The notes: generated by a model not told the origin, from the sequence alone. A DNA stretch of 64,000 nt from Chitinophaga pinensis (GCA_945888525.1 CAMDAF010000004.1:1-64000); one strand, 5' to 3'; numbered from the stretch's first letter, positions 24,701-33,849 are shown. Made by a program: numbers and translations.

Positions 24701-25421
24701 CAACAACCGTTATTCTATTTCGTCACAGAATTTCACGGGCAATCAATTCGACTATTCAAGCAACAGCAACGACTTCTCTTTATTGGCTGATATCTTAGAT
24801 TTAAGTCTACCACTTAGAGACAAAAATAGCACGGTGAACGACATAGTTGGAAAGATATTAAAAATCACAGACAATGAAAAGCGTTTGAGCTTATTGCCTG
24901 TCTTATTAAAGTACAAAATCAATTTTGCAGATTCGGTATATGAGACTTTGGCAAAGAACAAGTCGACCCGAAAAGGGTTTTACTTGATATTGACACAAGC
25001 CAAGCAAGTTAATTTATTCCCTAAGACATACTTAAACCATAGGGCTTGGATAGAATCATCCATCACTGAACAAGAGAATTCCTATTCAAAGCTCGATACC
25101 TTTGTGGTACTTAGCAGTCAGAAGTTGCACATGGGCAAAGACAGTGCTTTGGTTTATGTATGTAAATACAAGATGGAAGACGAAGAAACTTGGTCCTTAT
25201 ACCTTTCTGAGTCTTTACCTACCGATAGCAACAAATTAAATTCATTGCAGGACAATGTATTGTTTGAAGGTGCTTCAGAAAGTTTGGATGAAGAATCTGA
25301 CATCAAAATACTGGTAAACGAGATACTGTTTGAAAATTTATTGCGCTACAGACGCATGCACAACGGCGGATACTACTATAAGAGATACGACAGTGGCTCG
25401 AGTTACGATTGGGAATTCTAG
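21744..25421 (+). CDS. Very large TraB/GumN-domain secreted protein
   Basis: Exported protein of about 1225 residues, far longer than the usual 280-350 residues of TraB/GumN proteins. I start it at the ATG giving MNNINKLCLALILFLSAFSI with an AQ cleavage site. The first 290 or so residues form a TraB/GumN domain. They open GLLWQISGNGLKKPSYVYGT with MH next, and close with the second conserved block TGVGCSHLPGSKGVLQMLLEKGY. The fold is related to TIKI metalloproteases. The following 900 residues are not recognised: two beta-rich segments, an Asp/Glu-rich linker, then a helical, HEAT-like stretch and a Tyr-rich C-terminus. No sorting tail is present. It is probably periplasmic or outer-membrane-associated. 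Partners unknown. Confidence 0.75.
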   Translation: MNNINKLCLALILFLSAFSITAQNKQKGLLWQISGNGLKKPSYVYGTMHVSQKIAFHLGDSFFIALSKSDVVALEQDLDSVIHRWITESESDNPEDAAKVFPRDAYDFLNLYTFTLNSYNKALLQKKLSAQVREVNYLLTRGEQDDFEENAWLDLYIYQIAKKLGKGFTGVEGFEESRDLVKKSQKEPKDSKNKKPKKYNYKLRQQIAEAYRKGDIFMLDSIDRMTESEHYLEYMLYKRNANMVRRMDSIMHLGKTMFTGVGCSHLPGSKGVLQMLLEKGYTVRPVQSIALEKSKMAKKYENMVMKHTYTTYSSEDGLISAVLPTRLTKVNDNSSYSSYLSPDLANGYYYQIEKISCNTIFSGKTPEDLLLVIDTMIFENIPGEIFEKKNIVSNGFNGMEVVTRLKTGDLNRFQILASPFNVYIIRLSGKKNFAVSSDANNFFKSLKINEGNASAWRKISSPDSVFSIELPSNDKELKLPMPSKANPSFEHLVYDKSSGNTYLIKQEDILNEHYLEEDSFELHVMARSFAATDKFKILNSKQHIWQGYHALDVTYENKTNDQLFARFAICGTRYIMFVLKPQQEGAGFNERFFNSIHFNGKPKLNYFEYSDTNLFFKVQTPLKPILTKKAPSYESYYGGDEDEDKENKYNGNYKEIYFKTDNANEFINVSAYKYGYYESQDKNLNDYFKSWEKKMSLKTLSISKSNRKGIDYITYTYTDTNSMRLIKEMNVLHGQIRYSVVAYMDTLSGNNDFVSTFFNSFDVSDTLMDDHIFTKKGYRFFQDFNSKDSVVRKAAIKNYGTISFCQADIANLCNVIDTINMKGDAAEIRSVLIIKLSEIDSSQAIIIPYLQKLYKRFSDTAYMQLEILKAMANQKNDKAFQAIKPILSNDIPISDNSFNMHEMLWSFGDSLKLAKIILPELIELTNYPEYRNAAYSMISKMKDSGIITVNDYASIHDKLVKETKVEYKRMMASLTNENKASDYDQNNNRYSISSQNFTGNQFDYSSNSNDFSLLADILDLSLPLRDKNSTVNDIVGKILKITDNEKRLSLLPVLLKYKINFADSVYETLAKNKSTRKGFYLILTQAKQVNLFPKTYLNHRAWIESSITEQENSYSKLDTFVVLSSQKLHMGKDSALVYVCKYKMEDEETWSLYLSESLPTDSNKLNSLQDNVLFEGASESLDEESDIKILVNEILFENLLRYRRMHNGGYYYKRYDSGSSYDWEF

Positions 25422-25612
25422 GGAATTTAACTATATTTTGATTGCATACTTAAAACAAATGATTATCAATAAGTTAGGTAAGTTATTTTTGGTAAAATTT
25501 TCAGACTATAGAATTTAATGCACCCAAAGTAACACTTAATGCACTATTATTGAGGTACTAATATTTTGTTACCAACTTGAAACCACCAAATCAGATACTT
25601 GAATTTCTAAAT

Positions 25613-27223
25613 ATGAAAAAGTTAATATTTTATTTTTGTTTGCTGTTGAGCTCTATTATAAGTGTAAATGCACAGACACCAAACTGGCAATGGGCAAAAT
25701 CAGAAGGGGGGACTAGTTCTGAAGTAAGTACTGGTGTTTGCACCGATGCAAGTGGCAATGTGTTTATAACGGGCTTGTTTTTCAGCCCTACCATTACCTT
25801 CGGAACAACCACGTTAACAAATGCCGGCAGTATGGATATTTTTATTGTGAAATACGATGCAACCGGAAATGTGCTATGGGCAAAATCAGCAGGAGGGGTT
25901 TATGGTGAACGTGGTCAAAGTGTTTGCACGGATGCAAGTGGCAATGTATTTATAACGGGCCATTTTTACAGTCCTACCATTACCGTTGGAACAATTACAT
26001 TAACAAATACAAATCAAACATCAGATTCAACATCAGATATTTTTATTGTGAAATACGATGCTTCCGGAAATGTACTTTGGGCAAAATCAGAGGGAGGGGG
26101 TTCTAATGAAAGTGGTCAAAGTGTTTGTACGGATGCAAGTGGCAATGTATTTATAACGGGCAGTTTTTACTCTGATAATCTTTACATTGGAACAACTTGG
26201 TTATTTAAGTCCGAATGGGACAGATACAACGATATTTTTATTGTGAAATATGATACTTCCGGAAATGTGCTTTGGGCAAAATCAGCAGGGGGGGTTGGTT
26301 ATGATGAGGGTTATGCTGTTTGCACGGATTCAACTGGCAATCTATTTGTAACAGGCACAAATTCATTTACAGATATTTTTATTGTGAAATATGATACTTC
26401 CGGGAATGTACTATGGGCAAAATCAGCAGGGGGGACTGGTAATATTCGTGGTCAAAGTGTTTGCACGGATGCAAGTGGCAATGTAATTATAACGGGTTTT
26501 TTTTTCAGTCCTACCATTGCCTTTGGAACAACTATGTTAACAAATACAAACAACAATACATTTGATTTTTTTATTGTGAAATATGATACTTCCGGAAATG
26601 TGCTTTGGGTAAAATCAGCAGGGGGGACTGGTAATGATGTAAGTAATGGTGTTTGCACCAATGCAAGTGGTAATGTATTTATAACGGGTTATTTCGACAG
26701 TCCTACCATTACCTTTGGAACAACTACGTTAACAAATATAAATGCAGCTAATGATATTTTTATTGTGAAATATGATGCTTCCGGAAATGTGCTATGGGCA
26801 AAATCAGCAGGGGGGGCCGGTTCTGATGTAAGTAGTGGAGTTTCCATCGATGCAAGTGGCAATGTAATTATTACAGGCGGTTTCGGCAGCCCTTCCATTT
26901 CCTTTGGAACAGCTTTGTTAACAAATACAAAAACTACCGTCAACTCTATGGATATTTTTATTGCAAAACTAGGTGGAATAACAGGAATCAACGATATCAA
27001 AAACTCCAACATCAAAATCTATCCAAACCCAACCAATAACATCATCAATATTGAAGGGTTAACTAAAAACGAAAACAACACCATTCAAATTTTTGATGTG
27101 CAAGGAAAATTAGTCATCACAAAAACAATCAACGAAAAAGGAACGATAGATTTATCGGAACTAAACAAAGGCGTTTATGTGATTAAGATTGGTGAGGTTG
27201 CGCAGAGGATAGTGAAAATGTAA
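25613..27223 (+). CDS. SBBP-type repeat protein with type IX sorting tail
   Basis: Surface or secreted cargo of the type IX system, about 536 residues. The ATG giving MKKLIFYFCLLLSSIISVNA is chosen over an upstream TTG because it starts the signal peptide. Seven repeats of about 45-67 residues follow. Each contains LWAKSAGG, VCTDASGNVFITG and DIFIVKYDTSGNV, like SBBP beta-propeller repeats; the fourth is short. The last 75 residues (YPNPTNNIINIEGL ... KGVYVIKIG) are a Por secretion-tail type A domain. The seven repeats are very similar at DNA level and contain runs of six or seven Gs, so slippage or recombination could change the protein. Function unknown; adhesion or matrix roles are possible. 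Confidence 0.85.
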   Translation: MKKLIFYFCLLLSSIISVNAQTPNWQWAKSEGGTSSEVSTGVCTDASGNVFITGLFFSPTITFGTTTLTNAGSMDIFIVKYDATGNVLWAKSAGGVYGERGQSVCTDASGNVFITGHFYSPTITVGTITLTNTNQTSDSTSDIFIVKYDASGNVLWAKSEGGGSNESGQSVCTDASGNVFITGSFYSDNLYIGTTWLFKSEWDRYNDIFIVKYDTSGNVLWAKSAGGVGYDEGYAVCTDSTGNLFVTGTNSFTDIFIVKYDTSGNVLWAKSAGGTGNIRGQSVCTDASGNVIITGFFFSPTIAFGTTMLTNTNNNTFDFFIVKYDTSGNVLWVKSAGGTGNDVSNGVCTNASGNVFITGYFDSPTITFGTTTLTNINAANDIFIVKYDASGNVLWAKSAGGAGSDVSSGVSIDASGNVIITGGFGSPSISFGTALLTNTKTTVNSMDIFIAKLGGITGINDIKNSNIKIYPNPTNNIINIEGLTKNENNTIQIFDVQGKLVITKTINEKGTIDLSELNKGVYVIKIGEVAQRIVKM

Positions 27224-27241
27224 TACGAGATATTCAACCAA

Positions 27242-27287
27242 TTAACGTAAAAAGCCACGCCCTAACGGGTGTGGCTTTTTACGTTAA
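27242..27287. terminator. Strong hairpin terminator
   Basis: A stem of about 20 pairs built on AAAAAGCCACGCCC with GGGTGTGGCTTTTT around a TAAC loop ends the repeat-protein gene. Both strands have T-rich 3' arms. Confidence 0.88.
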
Positions 27288-27514
27288 AAAAATATTGCAT
27301 TAAACATTGCAGTAAGCCCCCTTTTTACCTTAAAAACCCCAAATAAAAACCTTGTTTCTCAATCAGTGTATTATAAAATAAAAAAAGGTCAAAAAAATGT
27401 TTTAACAAATGTTTTAACAAAAAAAATGAAAAACCTTGCAAATACAGGGGTTTAGAGTGTTTTTGAAGTGGAATTTGGGGGGAAGACAACAACAACACCC
27501 CATCTAGGCTTAGA
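27288..27514. other. Gene-free AT-rich spacer
   Basis: This lies between two convergent units. It contains a direct repeat AAATGTTTTAAC (two copies near 27400), a CAACAACAACACC stretch and A-runs. No coding frame or RNA gene is seen. Confidence 0.5.
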
Positions 27515-27545
27515 CAAAAAAATCCCGACCACAAGGATCGGGATT
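27515..27545 (-). terminator. Terminator of the ribosomal superoperon
   Basis: On the minus strand the stem AATCCCGA/TCGGGATT is followed by seven Ts, just after the rplQ stop. Confidence 0.88.
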
Positions 27546-27568
27546 CAAATATTGGTTGCGGAGCTGAA

Positions 27569-28141
27569 TTATTCAGCAGCGTTGTCAGTTTCTTTGCTTT
27601 CTTCGGCAGCAGGTGCAATTGGCTCAACTGTTTCAATCGTTTCAACTTTTGCTTCTGTAACTTCTGCAGCTGGAGCACTTGTTTCAACCTTGGCCTCAGT
27701 AATTTCTGTAGCTTTAGCTGTCTTGCCTCTTCTGGTTTTGGATTTGGCCGCTTTTTCTTGTTTACCAATTTTATCAGTATACTCGTTAAAGTCAACCAAT
27801 TCAATCATTGCCATTTCAGCATTATCACCCATTCTAGTGCCTAATTTCAAGACTCTGGTGTATCCACCTGGTCTGTTGGCTACTTTTTCTGCAACAACAC
27901 CGAACAATTCTTTCAAAGCTTCTTTATCTCTAAGATAAGCGAAGACAGTTCTTCTAGAATGCATGGTATCATTTTTAGATTTGGTGATGATCGGCTCAGC
28001 ATATACTCTTAATGCTTTAGCCTTAGCCAAAGTAGTGGTAATGCGTTTATGGGTGATCAAAGAGATCGTAAGGTTAGCCATTAAAGCTCTCCTGTGTGAA
28101 GCGGTTCTTCCTAATTTATTTACTTTATTTCCGTGTCTCAT
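27569..28141 (-). CDS. rplQ: Ribosomal protein bL17 with long acidic tail
   Basis: Large-subunit protein near the exit tunnel. Residues 1-120 are a normal bL17 core ([40 protein letters not shown]). The protein has 190 residues against roughly 115-130 for a compact bL17. The extra 70 residues form a Lys-rich linker and then a disordered Glu/Thr/Ala/Val tail with the repeat EVTEAKVET. Extended bL17 tails occur in Bacteroidota as far as I recall, but the exact form is variable. It is the last gene of the superoperon, 12 bases after rpoA. Confidence 0.96.
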   Translation of the reverse strand: MRHGNKVNKLGRTASHRRALMANLTISLITHKRITTTLAKAKALRVYAEPIITKSKNDTMHSRRTVFAYLRDKEALKELFGVVAEKVANRPGGYTRVLKLGTRMGDNAEMAMIELVDFNEYTDKIGKQEKAAKSKTRRGKTAKATEITEAKVETSAPAAEVTEAKVETIETVEPIAPAAEESKETDNAAE

Positions 28142-28153
28142 GATATGCTATGA

Positions 28154-29146
28154 TTAATCCTCGCTTAAATTGTATTTAGATACGTCCATTCCAAAGTTAA
28201 GCCCTTTCTCTCTTACAAACTCTTCCAATTCAGACAATGACTTTTTGCCAAAGTTTCTGAATTTCAAAAGATCATCGATGTCATAGCTTACAAGTTCCCC
28301 TAAGGTACGAATCTCTGCTGCTTTTAAGCAATTGTATGCTCTAACAGAAAGATCAAGGTCAGCCAAATTGGTTTTAAGAATTTTACGCATGTGTAAGAAA
28401 TTCTCATCAACTTCTTGAGCTGGCTTCTTCACTTGGCTATCCAACAAGATGTTCTCGTCGCTGAATAGAATAAAGTGTTGGATTAAGATGTTTGCGGCTT
28501 CTTTTAAAGCGTTTTCTGGATGGATAGATCCATCGGTTTGTAATTCAATGATTAGTTTCTCGTAATCGGTCTTTTGCTCAACCCTGAAATCTTCGATAGT
28601 ATATTTTACATTCTTGATTGGGGTAAAGATAGAGTCGATGGCGATTAAACCAATTTGAGCGTCTTTAGGTTTGTTTTCGTCAGCTTGAACATAACCACGG
28701 CCTTTGTCAATTGAAATTTCCATTTCTAAATTAACGAATGGCTCCATGTTGCAGATAACCAAGTCTGGGTTTAATACCTCAAATGTATTGGTGTATCTAG
28801 CGATGTCGCCAGCAGTGAATTGTTCTTTACCTTTGATACTAATGAACACCTTTTCGTGGTCATCAGAATTACTGATTTTTTTGAAACGAACTTGTTTAAG
28901 GTTCAAAACGATTTCAGTAATATCTTCAGCTACGCCTTTGATGGTTGTGAACTCGTGCTCCACACCTTGAATTCTAATCGAAGTGATGGCATGTCCTTCA
29001 AGTGAAGAAAGTAGAATTCTACGAAGTGAATTACCTATGGTGATGCCATAGCCTCTCTCGAGTGGGCTAAATTCAAACAGACCATAAAAGTCTGTATCCT
29101 TATGCATGATCACTCTTTCGGGTTTTTGGAATGCTAATATCGGCAT
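28154..29146 (-). CDS. rpoA: RNA polymerase alpha subunit
   Basis: The 330 residues contain the assembly domain ([20 protein letters not shown], about 30-50) and the C-terminal DNA- and activator-binding domain after about 250 ([33 protein letters not shown]). Length and order are standard. It lies in the usual Bacteroidota place between rpsD and rplQ, so alpha synthesis is tied to ribosomal protein expression. Confidence 0.98.
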   Translation of the reverse strand: MPILAFQKPERVIMHKDTDFYGLFEFSPLERGYGITIGNSLRRILLSSLEGHAITSIRIQGVEHEFTTIKGVAEDITEIVLNLKQVRFKKISNSDDHEKVFISIKGKEQFTAGDIARYTNTFEVLNPDLVICNMEPFVNLEMEISIDKGRGYVQADENKPKDAQIGLIAIDSIFTPIKNVKYTIEDFRVEQKTDYEKLIIELQTDGSIHPENALKEAANILIQHFILFSDENILLDSQVKKPAQEVDENFLHMRKILKTNLADLDLSVRAYNCLKAAEIRTLGELVSYDIDDLLKFRNFGKKSLSELEEFVREKGLNFGMDVSKYNLSED

Positions 29147-29169
29147 TTGTTTATGGATTATTTAATGGT

Positions 29170-29775
29170 TTATTTAGAGTACAACTCTACGATTAACTGC
29201 TCTTTGATGTTTTCAGGAATTTCAGATCTTTCTGGAAGGTTTAAGAAAGTACCAGTCATGGTCTTCTCATTCCAATCCAACCAGCTGAAACGTTTTCTAC
29301 CTGCACCAAGTGAAATGGTTATTGTCTCCAATGATTTCGACTTCTCACGAACTGCTACAGTATCCCCTGGCTTCAATAAGTATGAAGGGATGTTTACCAC
29401 TTCACCATTCACCAAAATGTGGTTGTGTGAAGTTAGTTGTCTTGCAGCGCTTCTAGTTGGCGCAATACCCAATCTGAATACCGTATTGTCCAATCTTGAT
29501 TCAAGATATTTCAATAAGTTTTCACCTGTGATACCGCGTTTGGTAGCAGCTAATTTAAAGGTTTTAGCAAACTGACGCTCCAATACACCGTAAGTGTATT
29601 TAGCCTTTTGCTTTTCAATCAATTGTATGGCATACTCTGATTGTTTACCTCTTCTCCTTGAATTACCATGCATTCCCGGAGGATAGTTCTTTTTCTCTAA
29701 TGCTTTATCCGGACCAAAGATAGCTTCTTTGAACCTACGTGCGATTTTGGATTTGGGACCTGTATATCTTGCCAT
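29170..29775 (-). CDS. rpsD: Ribosomal protein uS4
   Basis: Primary 16S-binding assembly protein of 201 residues. The N-terminus [17 protein letters not shown] lacks the zinc-binding cysteines of some bacterial uS4. The S4 RNA-binding domain lies at about 90-150 ([40 protein letters not shown]). In other bacteria uS4 represses its own operon. No known uS4 target structure is evident here. Confidence 0.98.
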   Translation of the reverse strand: MARYTGPKSKIARRFKEAIFGPDKALEKKNYPPGMHGNSRRRGKQSEYAIQLIEKQKAKYTYGVLERQFAKTFKLAATKRGITGENLLKYLESRLDNTVFRLGIAPTRSAARQLTSHNHILVNGEVVNIPSYLLKPGDTVAVREKSKSLETITISLGAGRKRFSWLDWNEKTMTGTFLNLPERSEIPENIKEQLIVELYSK

Positions 29776-29801
29776 TTTTGTTTTCTACTATTAATTAAAA
29801 A

Positions 29802-30182
29802 TTAGATACGTCTGCGTTTAGGTGGACGGCATCCATTGTGAGGAAGTGGAGTTGTATCGTTGATTGAAAGAACTTCAATGCCACAAGCAGCCATGTTTCT
29901 GATAGCAGAATCTCTACCTGAACCTGGTCCTTTAACAAATACATCAACCTTTCTTAATCCTAAGTCGTATGCAACTTTACCGCAATCTTGACTTGCAAGT
30001 TGTGCAGCATATGGTGTATTCTTCTTAGACCCTCTGAAACCCATTTTACCGGCAGAAGACCAAGAGATCACATCACCGTTAGCATTGGTTACAGAAACAA
30101 TGATATTGTTAAATGATGCTTTGATGTGCACCTGACCCACTGGATCAACTTTTACTTTCTTTTTGTTTTTTGCAGTACTCAT
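29802..30182 (-). CDS. rpsK: Ribosomal protein uS11
   Basis: Platform protein of 126 residues. The motifs [36 protein letters not shown] and the C-terminal [18 protein letters not shown] are typical. It is eight bases downstream of rpsM and 26 bases upstream of rpsD. Confidence 0.98.
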   Translation of the reverse strand: MSTAKNKKKVKVDPVGQVHIKASFNNIIVSVTNANGDVISWSSAGKMGFRGSKKNTPYAAQLASQDCGKVAYDLGLRKVDVFVKGPGSGRDSAIRNMAACGIEVLSINDTTPLPHNGCRPPKRRRI

Positions 30183-30189
30183 TTATCTA

Positions 30190-30567
30190 TTATTTAGTAA
30201 CTTTCTTTTTGTTTGCAACAGTCTTACGTTTACCTTTTCTGGTACGCGAGTTGTTTTTCGTGTGCTGTCCTCTTAAAGGTAAACCTTTACGGTGACGGGT
30301 TCCACGGTAGCAACCAATGTCCATTAAACGCTTAATGTTGAGTTGAACTTCAGAACGAAGCTCACCTTCGGTTTTGAAAGAAGTTGAGATGATGTTCCTG
30401 ATCGAAGTCAGTTCATCATCATTCCATTCGCCCACTTTTTTGTCGTGGTCGATGTTGGCTTGATTCAATATTGACTTAGCTCTGCTTGAACCAATACCGA
30501 ATACATAGGTTAAACCTATAACGCCTCTTTTGTTTTTGGGTAAATCTATACCAGCTATCCTTGCCAT
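30190..30567 (-). CDS. rpsM: Ribosomal protein uS13
   Basis: Small-subunit head protein of 125 residues that contacts uS19 and bridges to the 50[27 protein letters not shown] and the basic tail [20 protein letters not shown] identify it. It begins the rpsM-rpsK-rpsD-rpoA-rplQ (alpha) section of the superoperon, nine bases after rpmJ. Confidence 0.98.
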   Translation of the reverse strand: MARIAGIDLPKNKRGVIGLTYVFGIGSSRAKSILNQANIDHDKKVGEWNDDELTSIRNIISTSFKTEGELRSEVQLNIKRLMDIGCYRGTRHRKGLPLRGQHTKNNSRTRKGKRKTVANKKKVTK

Positions 30568-30576
30568 TGTTAATGA

Positions 30577-30693
30577 TTATCCTTGTCTTTGTTTAAATTT
30601 TGGGTTCTTTTTGCAAATCACAAAAAGTTTTCCTTTTCTTTTTACCAGTTTGCAGTCTACGCTGCGCTTCTTAACTGAAGTTCTTACTTTCAT
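30577..30693 (-). CDS. rpmJ: Ribosomal protein bL36
   Basis: This 38-residue gene begins [20 protein letters not shown] and ends NPKFKQRQG, which is diagnostic. Of the four zinc ligands of the classic form (C11, C14, C27, H33), only C14 and C27 remain; positions 11 and 33 are Ser and Phe. This is an intermediate between zinc-binding and zinc-free bL36 and probably does not hold zinc. It lies between infA and rpsM, the standard position. Confidence 0.95.
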   Translation of the reverse strand: MKVRTSVKKRSVDCKLVKRKGKLFVICKKNPKFKQRQG

Positions 30694-30699
30694 AATATT

Positions 30700-30918
30700 T
30701 TATTTGTATCTGTACGAAATTCTACCTCTGCTCAGGTCATACGGGCTCATCTCCACTTGTACTCTATCTCCCGGTAATACCCTGATGTATTTCATGCGCA
30801 TTTTCCCTGAAATGGTTGCAATAATTTCATGCCCATTGCCCAACTTCACGCGAAACATTGCATTTGACAATGCTTCTACGATTGTTCCGTCCTGTTTTAT
30901 TGAGTCTTGCTTGGCCAT
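30700..30918 (-). CDS. infA: Translation initiation factor IF-1
   Basis: OB-fold factor of 72 residues that occupies the A site of the 30S during initiation. [32 protein letters not shown] and the end [13 protein letters not shown] are typical. It lies 41 bases after secY, and the gap contains a perfect promoter box, so IF-1 and the alpha section can be made independently of the upstream genes. Confidence 0.98.
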   Translation of the reverse strand: MAKQDSIKQDGTIVEALSNAMFRVKLGNGHEIIATISGKMRMKYIRVLPGDRVQVEMSPYDLSRGRISYRYK

Positions 30919-30932
30919 TTTTTTCCGGGGTG

Positions 30933-30940
30933 CAAATTTA
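30933..30940 (-). promoter_or_regulatory. Internal promoter -7 box before infA
   Basis: On the minus strand TAAATTTG matches TAnnTTTG, 14 bases before the infA start, inside the secY-infA gap. The overlap with the secY 3' side and the long upstream operon suggest a secondary promoter. Confidence 0.55.
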
Positions 30941-30959
30941 ATACTTTTATTTTATATAA

Positions 30960-32318
30960 TCAAATTGATTGTGTTGCCATGGTTCCAGTTCTACCTCTTA
31001 TGCGTCCAGATTTCATCAATCCATCATAGTGACGCATCAATAAATGACTCTCGATTTGTTGCAAGGTATCCAATACAACACCTACCATAATCAACAAGGA
31101 TGTTCCGCCGAAAAACTGAGCAAAACTCTGACTCACACCGAACAACATCGCAAATGAAGGTAAGATTGCTACCATAGCCAAGAACAATGATCCTGGGAAG
31201 GTAATTCTATCCATAATTTGATCTATATACTCACTGGTTTGTTTTCCTGGCTTAATACCTGGAATAAAACCTCCACTCTTTTTTAACTCGTCAGCCATTT
31301 GATTTGAATTAACCGTAATAGCTGTGTAGAAATAGGTAAATGCAATGATTAAAGTTGCAAATACTGCATTGTAGGCAAATGAACCATAATCACTCATCGC
31401 TCTTAGAAACGAACCTGGGTTCTCAACACTTTGAGCAATGGTTGGTGGCAAGAACATGATTGCTTGAGCAAAAATAATTGGCATCACACCCGCTGCATTA
31501 ACCTTTAAAGGAATGTATTGACGTGCACCACCTACCATTCTACTGCCTTCTATTCTTTTGGCGTAGTTGACACTAATCTTTCTGACACCTTGTATGAGTA
31601 AGATTGTCGCAACTATAACCCCCAACCATGATACAATTTCTACAATAAATAAAGGCAATCCACCCTTAGATATTCTTTGATCCAATTCAAAACCCAAAGC
31701 TTCTGGCAATCTATCAATAATACCAATCATGATAATTAATGAAATACCATTGCCTAAACCTTTATCTGTAATCTTTTCACCCAACCACATCGTGAACATA
31801 GTACCAGCTACAAGCAAAGATACGTTTATGATCATGAACAATGATTCAGTCATTAATTCAGGATGTGTTTTGAACAACAAAGCACCCCAATTATCTGATT
31901 TACCTGTTATGTTGTATAGATAAGCAACCGCTTGCACCATAGTGATTGCAATGGTTAAGAATCTAGTGTATTGGTTGATTTTTCTTCTACCGTCCTCACC
32001 TTCCTTCTGCATTCTTTGGAATGTAGGTACTGCAATAGTTAATAATTGAATAACAATTGAAGCTGAAATGTAAGGCATAATACCCAATGCGAAGATGGCA
32101 CCTCTTCCGAAAGCACCACCAGCGAAAATATTCACTAAACCAAGGATACCTTCTGTCTGGTTTTTCAGTGCGCCCATAAGAACGCCACCGTCAATACCTG
32201 GCAGAATGATAAAGGTACCAATTCTGTATATCAATAGAAACAAAAGGGTGTTTTTGATTTTAACCCTTAGTTCATCAATGCTCCAGATTTCTTTTAGTTT
32301 CTGAATAAATTTCTTCAT
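30960..32318 (-). CDS. secY: Protein translocase subunit SecY
   Basis: Channel subunit of the Sec translocon in the inner membrane, 452 residues with ten predicted helices. The N-terminal IGTFIILPGIDGG, the plug region around FAGGAFGRGAIFALGIMPYI, and the late GIRPGKQT-like loop (SGGFIPGIKPGKQTSEYID) are all recognisable. It sits two bases after rplO, as in most spc operons, and exports the signal-peptide proteins encoded elsewhere in the window. Confidence 0.98.
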   Translation of the reverse strand: MKKFIQKLKEIWSIDELRVKIKNTLLFLLIYRIGTFIILPGIDGGVLMGALKNQTEGILGLVNIFAGGAFGRGAIFALGIMPYISASIVIQLLTIAVPTFQRMQKEGEDGRRKINQYTRFLTIAITMVQAVAYLYNITGKSDNWGALLFKTHPELMTESLFMIINVSLLVAGTMFTMWLGEKITDKGLGNGISLIIMIGIIDRLPEALGFELDQRISKGGLPLFIVEIVSWLGVIVATILLIQGVRKISVNYAKRIEGSRMVGGARQYIPLKVNAAGVMPIIFAQAIMFLPPTIAQSVENPGSFLRAMSDYGSFAYNAVFATLIIAFTYFYTAITVNSNQMADELKKSGGFIPGIKPGKQTSEYIDQIMDRITFPGSLFLAMVAILPSFAMLFGVSQSFAQFFGGTSLLIMVGVVLDTLQQIESHLLMRHYDGLMKSGRIRGRTGTMATQSI

Positions 32319-32320
32319 TC

Positions 32321-32776
32321 CTAGTAAATAGTTATAGGGTTTATTGAACCACCTTTTTCTTCGATTGCTTTTTTAGCTGTTTCAGAGAAACCATGCGCAT
32401 GAACTTCTAATTTAGCAGTTAATACACCACGGCCCAAGATCTTAAAGTATTCTCTTTTGCCTACCAAGTTGTTTTCAACCATGGTTGCGTGATTGATTAC
32501 GCTCAGACCTTTGGTTTCAGCCAATCTTTGAAGCACATCAAGATTAACACTTGTAAGCTCCACACGGTTAAAGTTTTTGAAACCTCCCTTCGGAATACGT
32601 CTTTGCAATGGCATTTGACCGCCCTCAAAACCCTTCTTACGAGAGTAACCGCTTCTACTTTGAGCACCTTTGTGTCCTTTTGTAGACGTACCGCCTCTTC
32701 CGGAACCTTGACCTCTACCTATTCTCTTTCCGTTTTTTGTTGAACCTTCTGCAGGTTTTAAAGTATTTAATTCCAT
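32321..32776 (-). CDS. rplO: Ribosomal protein uL15
   Basis: Late-assembly 50S protein of 151 residues. The Gly/Arg-rich N-terminal loop (KRIGRGQGSGRGGTSTKGHK) and GGQMPLQRRIPKGGF are diagnostic. One base separates its start from the rpmD stop, and it is followed by secY. Confidence 0.98.
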   Translation of the reverse strand: MELNTLKPAEGSTKNGKRIGRGQGSGRGGTSTKGHKGAQSRSGYSRKKGFEGGQMPLQRRIPKGGFKNFNRVELTSVNLDVLQRLAETKGLSVINHATMVENNLVGKREYFKILGRGVLTAKLEVHAHGFSETAKKAIEEKGGSINPITIY

Positions 32777-32777
32777 C

Positions 32778-32957
32778 TTAAATATTTTCTATTTTTACTA
32801 GGTGATTAACTTTTCTAAGTATGCCTTGGATTTGAGGAGTTAAATTCAACTCATTAAAGCTATTGATTTTATTTAAACCCAAAGCCTCCATGTTTTTCTC
32901 TACTCTTTCTGATTGACCAATGGTACTACGTACTTTTGTGATTCTTACTTTAGACAT
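32778..32957 (-). CDS. rpmD: Ribosomal protein uL30
   Basis: This gene of 59 residues reads MSKVRITKVRSTIGQSERVE and ends LRKVNHLVKIENI, a complete uL30. It sits between rpsE and rplO with gaps of four and one bases. Confidence 0.95.
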   Translation of the reverse strand: MSKVRITKVRSTIGQSERVEKNMEALGLNKINSFNELNLTPQIQGILRKVNHLVKIENI

Positions 32958-32961
32958 AATC

Positions 32962-33480
32962 TTATCCGTTAAAAACTTGTTTTAAATTGATATTTCTTTG
33001 TTTAGAAATGCTGTATGGATCTCTTAATTTTGATAAAGCATCCAAAGTAGCCTTTACCACGTTGTGTGGATTTGATGAACCTTTTGATTTGGCTAACACG
33101 TCGTGAACACCTGCGCTCTCAAGAACGGCACGCATTGCACCACCCGCGATAACACCTGTACCGTGAGAAGCTGGTTTTATGAAAACGTTTCCGCCTCCAA
33201 ATTTACCATATTGCTCATGAGGAACCGTTCCATGAAGGATAGGCACTTTAATTAGGTTTTTCTTTGCGTCTTCGATTGCTTTTTGAATAGCATCGGTCAC
33301 CTCACCTGCTTTACCTAATCCGTTTCCTACGATGCCGTTACCATCTCCTACTACCACGATAGCGGTAAAGGTAAATGTACGACCACCTTTGGTTACTTTG
33401 GCAACGCGATTTACTGCAACTACTTTTTCTTTAAGCTCCAGTTCAGATTGTCTGACACGTTTTATATTGCTGTTTGTCAT
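32962..33480 (-). CDS. rpsE: Ribosomal protein uS5
   Basis: Accuracy-related 30S protein of 172 residues. The double-stranded RNA-binding domain ([20 protein letters not shown]) and the C-terminal domain ([36 protein letters not shown]) are intact. Located four bases upstream of rpmD. Confidence 0.98.
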   Translation of the reverse strand: MTNSNIKRVRQSELELKEKVVAVNRVAKVTKGGRTFTFTAIVVVGDGNGIVGNGLGKAGEVTDAIQKAIEDAKKNLIKVPILHGTVPHEQYGKFGGGNVFIKPASHGTGVIAGGAMRAVLESAGVHDVLAKSKGSSNPHNVVKATLDALSKLRDPYSISKQRNINLKQVFNG

Positions 33481-33495
33481 GATACTCTTAATAAA

Positions 33496-33849
33496 TTAAA
33501 ATTGTAAGCCCCCTTCTCTGGCACCTTCTGCCAAACTCTTGATTCTACCATGGTATAAGAAACCGTTTCTGTCGAAAACAACTTTCTCTACACCCAATGA
33601 TTTTGCTTTTTCAGCGATGCGCTTTCCAACGATTGCGGCTTTAGCAACATTGGTGTCTTTAGATTCTACTAAATCTTTCTCACGGCTTGAAGCTGCGCAA
33701 ATGGTCTTGTTGCTTACATCTACGATTTGTGCGTAGATTTCAGCGTTGCTTCTAAATACAACCAAACGCGGACGTTCGATGCTTGCAGAAACTTTACCAG
33801 AAACTCTGCGTTTTATTTTAAGTCTTCTTTGTGATTTTACTTGGCTCAT
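33496..33849 (-). CDS. rplR: Ribosomal protein uL18
   Basis: 5S rRNA-binding protein of 117 residues. RPRLVVFRSNAEIYAQIVDV and the end FDRNGFLYHGRIKSLAEGAR with EGGLQF are diagnostic. The basic N-terminus is of normal length. Confidence 0.98.
   Translation of the reverse strand: MSQVKSQRRLKIKRRVSGKVSASIERPRLVVFRSNAEIYAQIVDVSNKTICAASSREKDLVESKDTNVAKAAIVGKRIAEKAKSLGVEKVVFDRNGFLYHGRIKSLAEGAREGGLQF

Noticed and set aside
25681-26970. CRISPR-like array
   Set aside because: The regular DNA repeats are coding repeats of the type IX cargo protein, with period and frame kept throughout; no spacers in the CRISPR sense and no cas genes.
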